Part shown: piece by piece, positions 43,468-51,375 of the stretch
How the letters are laid out: each line of letters starts with the position of its first letter
Numbering within the stretch: position 1 is the stretch's first letter
NCBI GenBank assembly: GCA_944321945.1
Contig: CALUNE010000001.1
Coordinates: 62,001-126,000 of the forward strand
Length of the DNA stretch: 64,000 nucleotides
Source of the DNA: an uncultured Alistipes sp.
GTDB lineage: Bacteria > Bacteroidota > Bacteroidia > Bacteroidales > Rikenellaceae
Direction of reading: 5' to 3'
The notes under the pieces: generated by a model
The model's input: only the letters and a program-made list of their open reading frames with translations
The model's database searches: none
Told to the model about the DNA's origin: nothing
Made by a program: the position numbers and the translations under genes

Positions 43468-44910
43468 ATGAAAAAGATTCAATACATACTTGCCGCTGTT
43501 GTGCTGGTTTCGGGATTGGGATCGTGTTCGTCGTTCCTCGACGAGCAGCCCGTGAGCGAGATTCCGGCCAACCAGATGTGGACCTCCTCGCGCGACGCCA
43601 AGGCGGGAGTCAGCCAGATCTACAGCTATTTCCGCACGGCAATGCGGGAGAACTACTTCTACTGGGGCGAATTCCGTTCGGACGACTTCGAGCCGGGCGC
43701 CTCGACGGCCGCCGATCAGCAGCGCGTGATCGACAACCAGATCACCACGGACCTCAACTGCACGAAGTGGACGGCCATCTATCAGGTCATCAACCAGGCC
43801 AATCTCTGCATCAAGTACCTGCCGCAGGTGGACATGCCTTCGGTGACGGACCGCAACGACCTGATGGGACAGGCCTATGCCATGCGGGCGCTGGCCTACT
43901 TCTATGCCGTCCGCGTGTGGGGCGACGTGCCGCTGTTCACCGACCCCAACGAGGCCTACAGCGACGCCATCTACCGCGAGCGCACCGACCGCGACTACAT
44001 CCTGCGCGAGGTGATTCTCAGTGACCTGCAGCAGGCCGAGGCCCTCCTCGACCGTACGGGCAACAAGGAGCGCAAACGCATCTCGATCTACGGCGCCTGG
44101 GCCATCATGGCCGATGTCTACATGTGGCTCGGCGAGTACAGCCTGGCCGATCAGACCATCGAGAAGATGAAGGACAATCCGACCTTCATGGCCTTCGAGC
44201 CGAGCATCGACACCTGGAAGAAGATGTTCGCCGAGGAGCTCAACAACAAGGCCAGCGACAACACGCCCGAAAACGACGAGTACAGCACCAAGGAGTTCAT
44301 TTTCGTCGTACACTTCAACATGGACGAGGTCGGATCGAACGGCTACAGCTACATGTACCAGTGGTTCACCGGATCGGGCAACCGCGCCGCGGTGGTTTCG
44401 GAGGTGCTGCGCAACAAGTACGACCAGGCGAAGGATCTCCGCTTCCCGATCGTCACGAAGAACTATCAGTCGGGCTGGGAGCTGCGCAAGTATATCTCGG
44501 GCGACATCTCGTCGACGCTGAACAAGACCTGCGAGGTGGCCTACCCGATCTATCGCTATACGGACATGCTGCTGTTGCAGGCCGAGGCGCAGGCCCGTCA
44601 GAGCAAGTGGGAGGAGGCGCTCGATCTGGTGAAGCCGATCCGCACGCGGGCCGGGCTGGAGACCCCCACGGCCGACGACTTCACGACCGAGGACGAACTG
44701 GTGGACTTCATCCTCGACGAGCGTCAGCGCGAACTCGTGGGCGAAGGACGCCGGTGGTTCGACCTCGTGCGCACGGGGCGCTGGAAGAGTGTCATGGGGC
44801 CGATCAACGGCTGCCAGGACGACGGCAACGAACTCTTCCCGATCCACTATTCCCACCTGGACCAGAACAAGAAACTGGTGCAGAACAGCTACTATGCAAC
44901 GAGTAAATAA
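43468..44910 (+). CDS. susD: SusD/RagB-family nutrient-binding lipoprotein (PUL2)
   Basis: The 480-residue SusD homologue has a lipobox (LGSCSSFLDEQP), N-terminal helices, AMRALAYFYAVRVWGDVPLFTDPNEAY and the C-terminal LDERQRELVGEGRRWFDLVRTGRW signature. It captures oligosaccharide for the adjacent SusC. At 480 residues it is shorter than the PUL1 SusD. It is followed after 21 bp by the fasciclin-domain lipoprotein. Confidence 0.93.
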   Translation: MKKIQYILAAVVLVSGLGSCSSFLDEQPVSEIPANQMWTSSRDAKAGVSQIYSYFRTAMRENYFYWGEFRSDDFEPGASTAADQQRVIDNQITTDLNCTKWTAIYQVINQANLCIKYLPQVDMPSVTDRNDLMGQAYAMRALAYFYAVRVWGDVPLFTDPNEAYSDAIYRERTDRDYILREVILSDLQQAEALLDRTGNKERKRISIYGAWAIMADVYMWLGEYSLADQTIEKMKDNPTFMAFEPSIDTWKKMFAEELNNKASDNTPENDEYSTKEFIFVVHFNMDEVGSNGYSYMYQWFTGSGNRAAVVSEVLRNKYDQAKDLRFPIVTKNYQSGWELRKYISGDISSTLNKTCEVAYPIYRYTDMLLLQAEAQARQSKWEEALDLVKPIRTRAGLETPTADDFTTEDELVDFILDERQRELVGEGRRWFDLVRTGRWKSVMGPINGCQDDGNELFPIHYSHLDQNKKLVQNSYYATSK

Positions 44911-44931
44911 ATTCCAAAAAACGATTCGATC

Positions 44932-45540
44932 ATGTACAGACAGATAATCACGGGCATGGCGTTGCTGCTGACGGTTGTTCTGGCGGGGTCCTGCTCCGAC
45001 ATGAAGCTGCAGACCGATGCCGATTACAACGCGACGGTGCTCGACCCGCATATTTCGATGACGGCCTGGGAATATTTCGAGAGCCGTTCGGACATCTTCA
45101 GCGATTTCATGGCGGCCATCGAGTATGCCGACATGAAGGACTACTATACGCAGACCGACCGGGAGTATACGTTCCTGGCTCTGACCAATACGGCGATCAA
45201 GGCCTTCGTGAGCAGCTATCCCGACAAATCGGCCATCACGGAGTGTCCGAAGGAGGACGTGCAGAATCTGCTCCGCTACCACATTGTCGACGGTTTCTAC
45301 AGCACCTACGGCGAACTGCCCGTCGAGGCGATCTACGTGCTGACGCTGCGGCGCGGCGAGGAGGGCCTGATGACGATGCTGGCGCGCAAGAACCCCTGGA
45401 TGGCCGATGCCGGATCGGTGATCGTCAACGATACGGGCACCAACGGCAATTCGCCGATGCGTCAGGCCGTCAGCTCGAACATCATGCCGACCAACGGCGT
45501 GATCCACGTCTTCAACTCCTACTGCTACTACAAGCGATAG
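44932..45540 (+). CDS. Fasciclin (FAS1)-domain lipoprotein in PUL2
   Basis: The 202-residue lipoprotein (VVLAGSCSDMK) has a single FAS1 fold: YTFLALTNTAIKAF (~82-95), LLRYHIVDGFYS (~115-126) and SSNIMPTNGVIHVFN near the C terminus, the classical last FAS1 strand. FAS1 domains mediate adhesion or carbohydrate contact. Its place right after SusD, where SusE or an SGBP normally stands, suggests a surface accessory to the SusCD complex. No catalytic motif is seen. The next ATG is 31 bp downstream. Confidence 0.8.
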   Translation: MYRQIITGMALLLTVVLAGSCSDMKLQTDADYNATVLDPHISMTAWEYFESRSDIFSDFMAAIEYADMKDYYTQTDREYTFLALTNTAIKAFVSSYPDKSAITECPKEDVQNLLRYHIVDGFYSTYGELPVEAIYVLTLRRGEEGLMTMLARKNPWMADAGSVIVNDTGTNGNSPMRQAVSSNIMPTNGVIHVFNSYCYYKR

Positions 45541-45570
45541 GGCATGCCGAACATTAAAACAACATCAACC

Positions 45571-47097
45571 ATGAACCAGAGAATATTTGCGATATGGGCC
45601 GGGCTGTTCGCCCTCCTGTCGGTTTCGTCGTGCAGCAAGGACGAAGGAATCGACCCTTCGGCGGCCGAACCCACCATTACCTATGCCTACGATCAGCTGG
45701 AGGCGGACCTCAATGTCATCGACAACCTGCCGATCGTGGCCGTCGTGAAGTCGGAGGCGGGGCTTCGGAGCGTGGCGCTCTCGATCCGCACCGCCGACGG
45801 GGAGTCGATTCCCGTGACGACGGTGACCGAATTCTTCAACCCGAAGAGCTACAGCCTTTCGGAGGAGATCAACTATGCGTCGGGCTATACGTCCGCGGTG
45901 ATCGAGGCGGTGGATCTGCTGGACCGCCGGGTCGAGGCGTCGTTGCCGATCACGATCATCGACGTCGTGGAGCCGCCGCAGATCGTCTTCGATCCGGCGT
46001 CCATCCAGTACGACGAGACCGTCGGCGGCGACATGCCCCGCACGCACATCGAGGTGTCGACCACCTCGACGCTGGCCTCCGTCGAACTCTACCGCGTGAA
46101 GGAGTCGGGACAGGAGCTCTACACGAGCGTGAACTTCACGGCGGAGGATCCGCAGAGCTCGTGGACGTTCGACGAGCTGGTCCAGTACGACGAATTTGAC
46201 AAGGGTCTGAAGGTGAGAGCCGTCGACAACTACGGCCAGATCCGCATCGAGACGCTGGCCGTCGAATACAAGACGGTTCCGCCTCCGGTGGTGACCTTTG
46301 CCGAGCAGACGATCCTGGCCGGCAAGGACGAGGAGAAGGCGGTCAACATCCACATGGAGTCGGAGGCCGGCATCGTCAAGGTCGAGCTCTACCGGCTGGA
46401 CGGTGTCACCGACAAACCGGTGCGCACGACCAGCTACGACCGGCTCAAGACGCTGGACTATGCCGAGACGATGACCTTCACGAATGCCACGAAGGGCGTG
46501 CGGGTAGTCGTTACGGACAACGTCGGGCGTACGACGACGGCCGAGGCCGCAGCGCTCGTGAACCTCTACTACGTAACGGATCTGCTGGTCAACACGGCGG
46601 TCTGCAACGACGGCGTGAACGACGGCAAGCGCATGCTGTCGATCAGCGACCGGCGGACCTATACCGTGCAGGAGTGTCTGGACGATTCTTCGCTGCAGTC
46701 GCACGTCGACGTGAAGGTCTACTACATGAACGGTAACACGGCAATCCGCATCTACAACATCAAGGACAACAAGAACAACGAATACAAGGCCGGCGACAAG
46801 GGTGTGCAGGACTTCGACGTGCTGAACGACACGCGCTTCAAGCAGGTCGACCTCGACTTCGATACGGCCACGGCCGCGGACATTGCCGCCATCGATGCCG
46901 CCACGATCCAGAGTACGTCGATCGTCGATACGCAGCAGGACGGACTGATCGGCGTGGTGCTGGCCGTGAAGCTGGCCTCGACGTCGCCCATGGCCGGCAA
47001 GGTGGCTCTGTTGAAGCTTGTGTCGGTGAGCGAGTATGTGGGAACGAACAAGAACGCCCGCACCTTCAACTTCGCACTCAAGCTCCCCAAGGAGTAA
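45571..47097 (+). CDS. Multi-domain surface lipoprotein, putative glycan-binding protein
   Basis: The 508-residue lipoprotein (LSVSSCSKDEG) has three tandem beta-sandwich repeats of ~100 residues (residues ~25-120, ~125-225, ~230-330). Each contains a VALSIRTADG/VELYRVKESG/VELYRLDGVT-type strand and ends in an 'AxDxxGR' turn (ALVDLLDRR, AVDNYGQ, VTDNVGRT). A ~170-residue C-terminal domain (LLVNTAVCNDGVNDGKRML onward) matches no family I recognise. I chose ATG 45571 over 45544 because it starts the signal peptide. Position suggests a surface glycan-binding protein; binding is not demonstrable from sequence. Confidence 0.7.
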   Translation: MNQRIFAIWAGLFALLSVSSCSKDEGIDPSAAEPTITYAYDQLEADLNVIDNLPIVAVVKSEAGLRSVALSIRTADGESIPVTTVTEFFNPKSYSLSEEINYASGYTSAVIEAVDLLDRRVEASLPITIIDVVEPPQIVFDPASIQYDETVGGDMPRTHIEVSTTSTLASVELYRVKESGQELYTSVNFTAEDPQSSWTFDELVQYDEFDKGLKVRAVDNYGQIRIETLAVEYKTVPPPVVTFAEQTILAGKDEEKAVNIHMESEAGIVKVELYRLDGVTDKPVRTTSYDRLKTLDYAETMTFTNATKGVRVVVTDNVGRTTTAEAAALVNLYYVTDLLVNTAVCNDGVNDGKRMLSISDRRTYTVQECLDDSSLQSHVDVKVYYMNGNTAIRIYNIKDNKNNEYKAGDKGVQDFDVLNDTRFKQVDLDFDTATAADIAAIDAATIQSTSIVDTQQDGLIGVVLAVKLASTSPMAGKVALLKLVSVSEYVGTNKNARTFNFALKLPKE

Positions 47098-47112
47098 CTG
47101 AAAAGGTTTTGA

Positions 47113-47158
47113 ATCGGAAATTCCTCCGGAGTATGGTTTCTTCGGAGGAATTTCCGAT
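47113..47158 (+). terminator. Hairpin between the PUL2 binding genes and enzyme genes
   Basis: A perfect 16-bp stem (47113-47128 with 47143-47158) extends by two further pairs around a ~10-nt loop. It is followed by CTTTGATACG, too T-poor for a firm terminator. It may set the SusCD/FAS1/SGBP genes at a higher level than the enzymes. GATCTTTG at 47156-47163 resembles a -7 box and could restart transcription. Confidence 0.65.
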
Positions 47159-47182
47159 CTTTGATACGTAAAAAGGACCCGA

Positions 47183-49009
47183 ATGAAGATCTCGATACGA
47201 AACTGGTGGGTGGTCGGAGCCCTTTTGGCGCTGCCGACCCTGATGCCCCAGCCGGCCGCGGCGCAGAACGGCAAGAAGATCTATGCCGATTACCACGGAG
47301 TGCGCTATACGCGGGCCCACGACGGAAAGCTGGGCCGCTGGGAGATGCATGCCGATACGCACAAGTCGCTGACCGGGCGCCGGACGTTGTGCTACAATGC
47401 CGATTTCATGGATACGACGGGGCGTCACGACGTGGCGGCCGTGGCCTATCCGCAGGTGGGCATGCAGTCGAACCTCGATCCCGACTACATCGAATACCAG
47501 ATTCTTTCGGCCAAGGCTGCGGGAATCGATGGCTTTTTCATCGAATGGGGATTCATGGGCCACGAGAACGACGTGCTGCTGAAGGCCATGCAGCGTGTGG
47601 CGGCGAAATACGATTTCGAAATCGGAGTGAACTGGTGCGACGGCTGGCTCTATTACGACTGGATCACGCGTCTCGACCCGCGCATTGTCACGCGTGAGGA
47701 CAAGACCGAACATTATGCCCGCTGCTACCGCTATCTGGTCGACAGCGTATTGACGGGCCCGACGGCTCCCGTGGTGAAGGAGCATCCGGTCTTCTATCTT
47801 TTCGGGCCGGGCGCCACGCCCGAGGAGTATGCCCGGGCCGTCGAGCAGGTTGTGCTGCCCGACGGGGCGGAGCGGCCGGTGGTGCTGCGGCGCTGGGCCG
47901 AGTGGGGCGAGCTGCGCGACGGACGCTATGTTCCGGTGCGCTGGAGCCCCGAGATCGAGGCCTGGAAGCGGTTGGGCATGGTGCCCACGGCGTGGCTTCC
48001 GGCCCGGGTGCGGCCGCGCGATGCAGCTCATCCGTGGTGGGACAACTATGCCGAACCGCAGGATCTGATCGAGTGCATGAAGCCCTTCCGGGATTCGGTC
48101 TGGATGAGCGGCGACCCGACCTACGTGCTGAAGGCGGGCTTCGTGATGCCCGGCATGGACAACCGCGGATGTGCCGGCTGGGGGCGTCAGCACTTCTACT
48201 ACATTCCGCGCGACGGAGGCCGCACCTACGAACGCATGTGGGACTTCTGCATGGCCTCGCAGGAGAGCCTCGATCTGGTCTTCATCGCCTCGTGGAGTGA
48301 CTACACCGAGGGGCACGAGATCGAGCCGACGGTCGAGAACGGCGATCGCGAACTGCGTACGACCCTGCGCTATGCGGCGCGCTTCAAGCAGATGGAGGCG
48401 GATACCACGGGAATCGAACTGCCCCGGCGGCTCTTCGATCTGCGCAAACGCTGCGCCACCCTTGCGGCGGCACACCGCCGTACCGGGGCCCTGGTGACCT
48501 CGCTCGACGCGGCGGCCCGGGCGATGGCCCGCGGTGCATACGCGGAGGCGCGGGAGCGGCTTGCCGAGGCCGAAACGGCGGCCGAAGCGCTCGAAAAGAC
48601 ACTCCGTATCCGGACGCTGGATGTCGGTGAGGCGGAGCTGCGCTTCAGCAGCGATGCCGTCGGCGGGATCCGTTATACGCGTCCCGAACTGAAGATCTAT
48701 CTGCCGGAGGCGGCCACGCGGTCGATCATCGCCTCGCGGACCCATCGGGGCTGGCTCGAATTCGAATACTTCGACGATGAACCCGACGATCGCTTCGTCT
48801 TCCTCTATTCGCGGACCGAACGCCAGCCGAAGGATCTCTTCGCTACGGTGGCGAAGTTCAAGACCGACGGTACGGGGCGCTGGAAACGGGTGCGCGTGGA
48901 ACTGATTCCCGACAATGTCCTCTACACGACCGCACCGGGCTTCACCCTGATGTTCAAGGGCGATCTGAAACTGCGCAACGTCTCGTTCCATTATACCCTG
49001 ATCCGATGA
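47183..49009 (+). CDS. GH99/GH71-like glycoside hydrolase
   Basis: The 608-residue protein has a signal peptide (VVGALLALPTLMPQPAAAQ) and a TIM-barrel region resembling the GH71/GH99-like group: MQSNLDPDYIEYQILSAKAAGIDGFFIEWGF (residues ~90-122), GVNWCDGWLYYD, PVFYLFGPG and FIASWSDYTEGHEIEP. Acidic residues in FIEWG and DYTEGHEIEP are candidate catalysts. Related families cut alpha-mannan (GH99) or alpha-1,3-glucan (GH71). From ~420 on there is a helical linker and a C-terminal beta domain. Its stop overlaps the GH31 start (ATGA, 49006-49009). Confidence 0.65.
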   Translation: MKISIRNWWVVGALLALPTLMPQPAAAQNGKKIYADYHGVRYTRAHDGKLGRWEMHADTHKSLTGRRTLCYNADFMDTTGRHDVAAVAYPQVGMQSNLDPDYIEYQILSAKAAGIDGFFIEWGFMGHENDVLLKAMQRVAAKYDFEIGVNWCDGWLYYDWITRLDPRIVTREDKTEHYARCYRYLVDSVLTGPTAPVVKEHPVFYLFGPGATPEEYARAVEQVVLPDGAERPVVLRRWAEWGELRDGRYVPVRWSPEIEAWKRLGMVPTAWLPARVRPRDAAHPWWDNYAEPQDLIECMKPFRDSVWMSGDPTYVLKAGFVMPGMDNRGCAGWGRQHFYYIPRDGGRTYERMWDFCMASQESLDLVFIASWSDYTEGHEIEPTVENGDRELRTTLRYAARFKQMEADTTGIELPRRLFDLRKRCATLAAAHRRTGALVTSLDAAARAMARGAYAEARERLAEAETAAEALEKTLRIRTLDVGEAELRFSSDAVGGIRYTRPELKIYLPEAATRSIIASRTHRGWLEFEYFDDEPDDRFVFLYSRTERQPKDLFATVAKFKTDGTGRWKRVRVELIPDNVLYTTAPGFTLMFKGDLKLRNVSFHYTLIR

Positions 49010-51375
49010 AACGACAACTGCTGATTCTTGCCGGTCTGTTTCTGTCGGCGTGCGGAGGTCCCGCACGCGACGGCAACGCATTCGAATTCGAGCAGGCGGG
49101 GCTGACCTGCCGCGTCGAGTTCCGTACGGAGCGGGCGGTCCGGATTCTGGTCCGGCCCGAGGGGTCGCCGCTGGTGACGCGGCGTCTGGTGGTGGATTCG
49201 CTGCCGGGTCCGGAGGTCGGGCTTCGCTGCGAGCGCACCCCGCACGGATACGCCTTTCAGACCTCGAAGCTGCGGGTGGAGTTCGATCGCGAGCGGGGGC
49301 TCTTCACCTTCCTCGATGCCGCGACGGGCGAACGGCTGCTCGGCGAACAGGAGCGCACGCTGCGCCGCGATACGGTGGCCGGCGAGCCCTGCTATGCGGT
49401 GACGCAGCGCTTTGCGACCGATCCGGCCGAGGCGCTCTACGGTCTGGGACAGTACCAGACCGGTGTGGTGGACTACAAGCGCGACACGGTGCTGCTGTTG
49501 CAGGCCAACCGCGAGATCGTCAATCCCTATCTGGTCTCGACGCGGGGCTACGGCCTGCTGTGGGACAACTATTCGGCCTCGGAGTTCCGCGACGGCGGCG
49601 ATGTCTTCGAATTCGTCTCGGAGGTGGGCGACGCCGTCGACTACTGGTTCGTCTACGGGGGCGATCCCGAGGGGTGTATCCGCGGCTACCGGGAATTGAC
49701 GGGCGCCGCCTCGATGCTCCCGAAATGGGCCTTCGGATTCTGGCAGTCGAAGGAGCGCTACAAGAGTGCGGAGGAGCTGCTCGGCGTGGCTGCCGAGTAC
49801 CGCCGGCGCCGCATCCCGATCGATGTCGTCGTCCAGGACTGGGAGTACTGGGGCGAGAAGCCCCGCTGGAATGCCCTGCAATGGGATTCGGTGCGCTATC
49901 CCGATCCGCAGGCGATGGTCCGCAGCCTGCATGAACGCTACGGCGTGCGGCTGCTGGTGTCGGTGTGGCCGGGATTCGGTCCCGAGACGGCGGTCTATCG
50001 CGATCTGGAGGCGGCCGGAGCCCTCTTCAACGAGCGGACATGGGCCGGTTACAAGGTCTTCGACGCTTACAATCCCACGGCCCGCGAGATCTTCTGGCGC
50101 CATTTCCGGACGGGCATGTTCGATACGGGGGCCGACGGCTGGTGGATGGATGCCACGGAGCCGTCGTTCCGCGAGGGCTTCACCCAGCGCAGGCAGGAGG
50201 CCCGGACCAAATCGGCCGGCCGGACCTGGCTGGGCCCCTTCCACCGCTATCTGAACACCTATTCGCTGGTGTGGATGGGCGATCTGTACGGTCGTCTGCG
50301 CGAGGCGGCACCCGAACGTCGTCCGCTGCTCTTCACGCGTTCGGCCTTCGCCGGACAACAGCGTTACGGCACGGCGGTCTGGTCGGGTGACATCGTGGCC
50401 TCGTGGGAGACGATGAAGCGCCAGCTGGCTGCCGGGGTCAACCTCGCCGCCTCGGGATTCCCCTACTGGACCTTCGATACGGGCGGATTCTACGTCACGA
50501 CCAACGGCGGCGCCTATCCCCGCGGTCTCTCGGATCCGGCCTATCGCGAACTGTATGCCCGGTGGTTCCAGTTCAGCGCCTTCCTGCCCCTCTTCCGGGC
50601 CCACGGCACCGACATTCCGCGCGAGGTGTGGCGCTTCGGCGACGAACACAGTGTCTGGTATCGCAACCAGTTGAAATACATCGAACTGCGCTACCGACTG
50701 CTGCCGCTGATCTATGCGACGGCCTACGGGGTTGCCTGCCGGGACGAGTCGTTCATGGAGGCGCTCGGGGTGGCCTTCCCCGACGACCGGGCGGTTGCCG
50801 GGGCCGACGACAGTTATCTGTTTTGCGGTTCGCTGCTCGTGCATCCGGTTTTCGAACCGATGGCGGAGGGTGCCTCCGCGCAACGGGTCGAGACGCTGCT
50901 TCCGCGTCATGCCGGGGAGTGGTGGTACGACCTCTTCACGGGCGAGGCCTTCCGCGGCGGCGAACGGGTCGTCCGCACATGCGGGCTCATGGAGCTGCCC
51001 GTCTACGTGCGGGGCGGATCGATCGTCCCGATGGGCGAGGCGCGCCAGTCGACGGCCGAAGGTCCCGACGAGCGGCTCGAAATCCGGATCTATGCGGGCG
51101 CCGATGCGCGGTTTGTCCTCTACGACGACGCCGGCGACGGCTACGGATACACCCGGGGCGAGTATGCTCGCTGTGAGCTGGAGTGGTCGGAGGCCGACGC
51201 TGCGCTGCGCATCTCGGACCGCGAGGGTGACTACCCCGGCATGGCCCGCGAACAGGTGCTGTACGTTCAGCTCATGCGTCCCGGTGCGCAGCCGCTCGAA
51301 CGGACGCTCCGCTATACGGGGCAGGCCGTCACCTGCCCATTCCCAACTGCTGAAACCAACCCAATGAATCCATGA
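49006..51375 (+). CDS. Glycoside hydrolase family 31, alpha-xylosidase/alpha-glucosidase, lipoprotein
   Basis: The 789-residue protein has a lipobox (LAGLFLSACGG), the N-terminal beta-sandwich (EALYGLGQYQ), and a TIM barrel with the GH31 nucleophile Asp382 in DGWWMDATEPS and acid/base Asp462 in AVWSGDI. LPKWAFGFWQSKERY and VQDWEYWG (substrate loop) resemble bacterial alpha-xylosidases. C-terminal domains include LYDDAGDGYGYTRGEY. It removes terminal alpha-xylose or glucose; the linked xylose operon downstream favours xylose. Overlapping ATGA junctions link it to both neighbours, implying translational coupling. Confidence 0.9.
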   Translation: MKRQLLILAGLFLSACGGPARDGNAFEFEQAGLTCRVEFRTERAVRILVRPEGSPLVTRRLVVDSLPGPEVGLRCERTPHGYAFQTSKLRVEFDRERGLFTFLDAATGERLLGEQERTLRRDTVAGEPCYAVTQRFATDPAEALYGLGQYQTGVVDYKRDTVLLLQANREIVNPYLVSTRGYGLLWDNYSASEFRDGGDVFEFVSEVGDAVDYWFVYGGDPEGCIRGYRELTGAASMLPKWAFGFWQSKERYKSAEELLGVAAEYRRRRIPIDVVVQDWEYWGEKPRWNALQWDSVRYPDPQAMVRSLHERYGVRLLVSVWPGFGPETAVYRDLEAAGALFNERTWAGYKVFDAYNPTAREIFWRHFRTGMFDTGADGWWMDATEPSFREGFTQRRQEARTKSAGRTWLGPFHRYLNTYSLVWMGDLYGRLREAAPERRPLLFTRSAFAGQQRYGTAVWSGDIVASWETMKRQLAAGVNLAASGFPYWTFDTGGFYVTTNGGAYPRGLSDPAYRELYARWFQFSAFLPLFRAHGTDIPREVWRFGDEHSVWYRNQLKYIELRYRLLPLIYATAYGVACRDESFMEALGVAFPDDRAVAGADDSYLFCGSLLVHPVFEPMAEGASAQRVETLLPRHAGEWWYDLFTGEAFRGGERVVRTCGLMELPVYVRGGSIVPMGEARQSTAEGPDERLEIRIYAGADARFVLYDDAGDGYGYTRGEYARCELEWSEADAALRISDREGDYPGMAREQVLYVQLMRPGAQPLERTLRYTGQAVTCPFPTAETNPMNP

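Noticed and set aside
40330-45507. Very long open frame on the minus strand opposite susC-susD of PUL2
   Set aside because: High GC and strong third-position bias open the antisense frames; the product is low in hydrophobic core, has no domain, and the plus strand encodes clear SusC and SusD.
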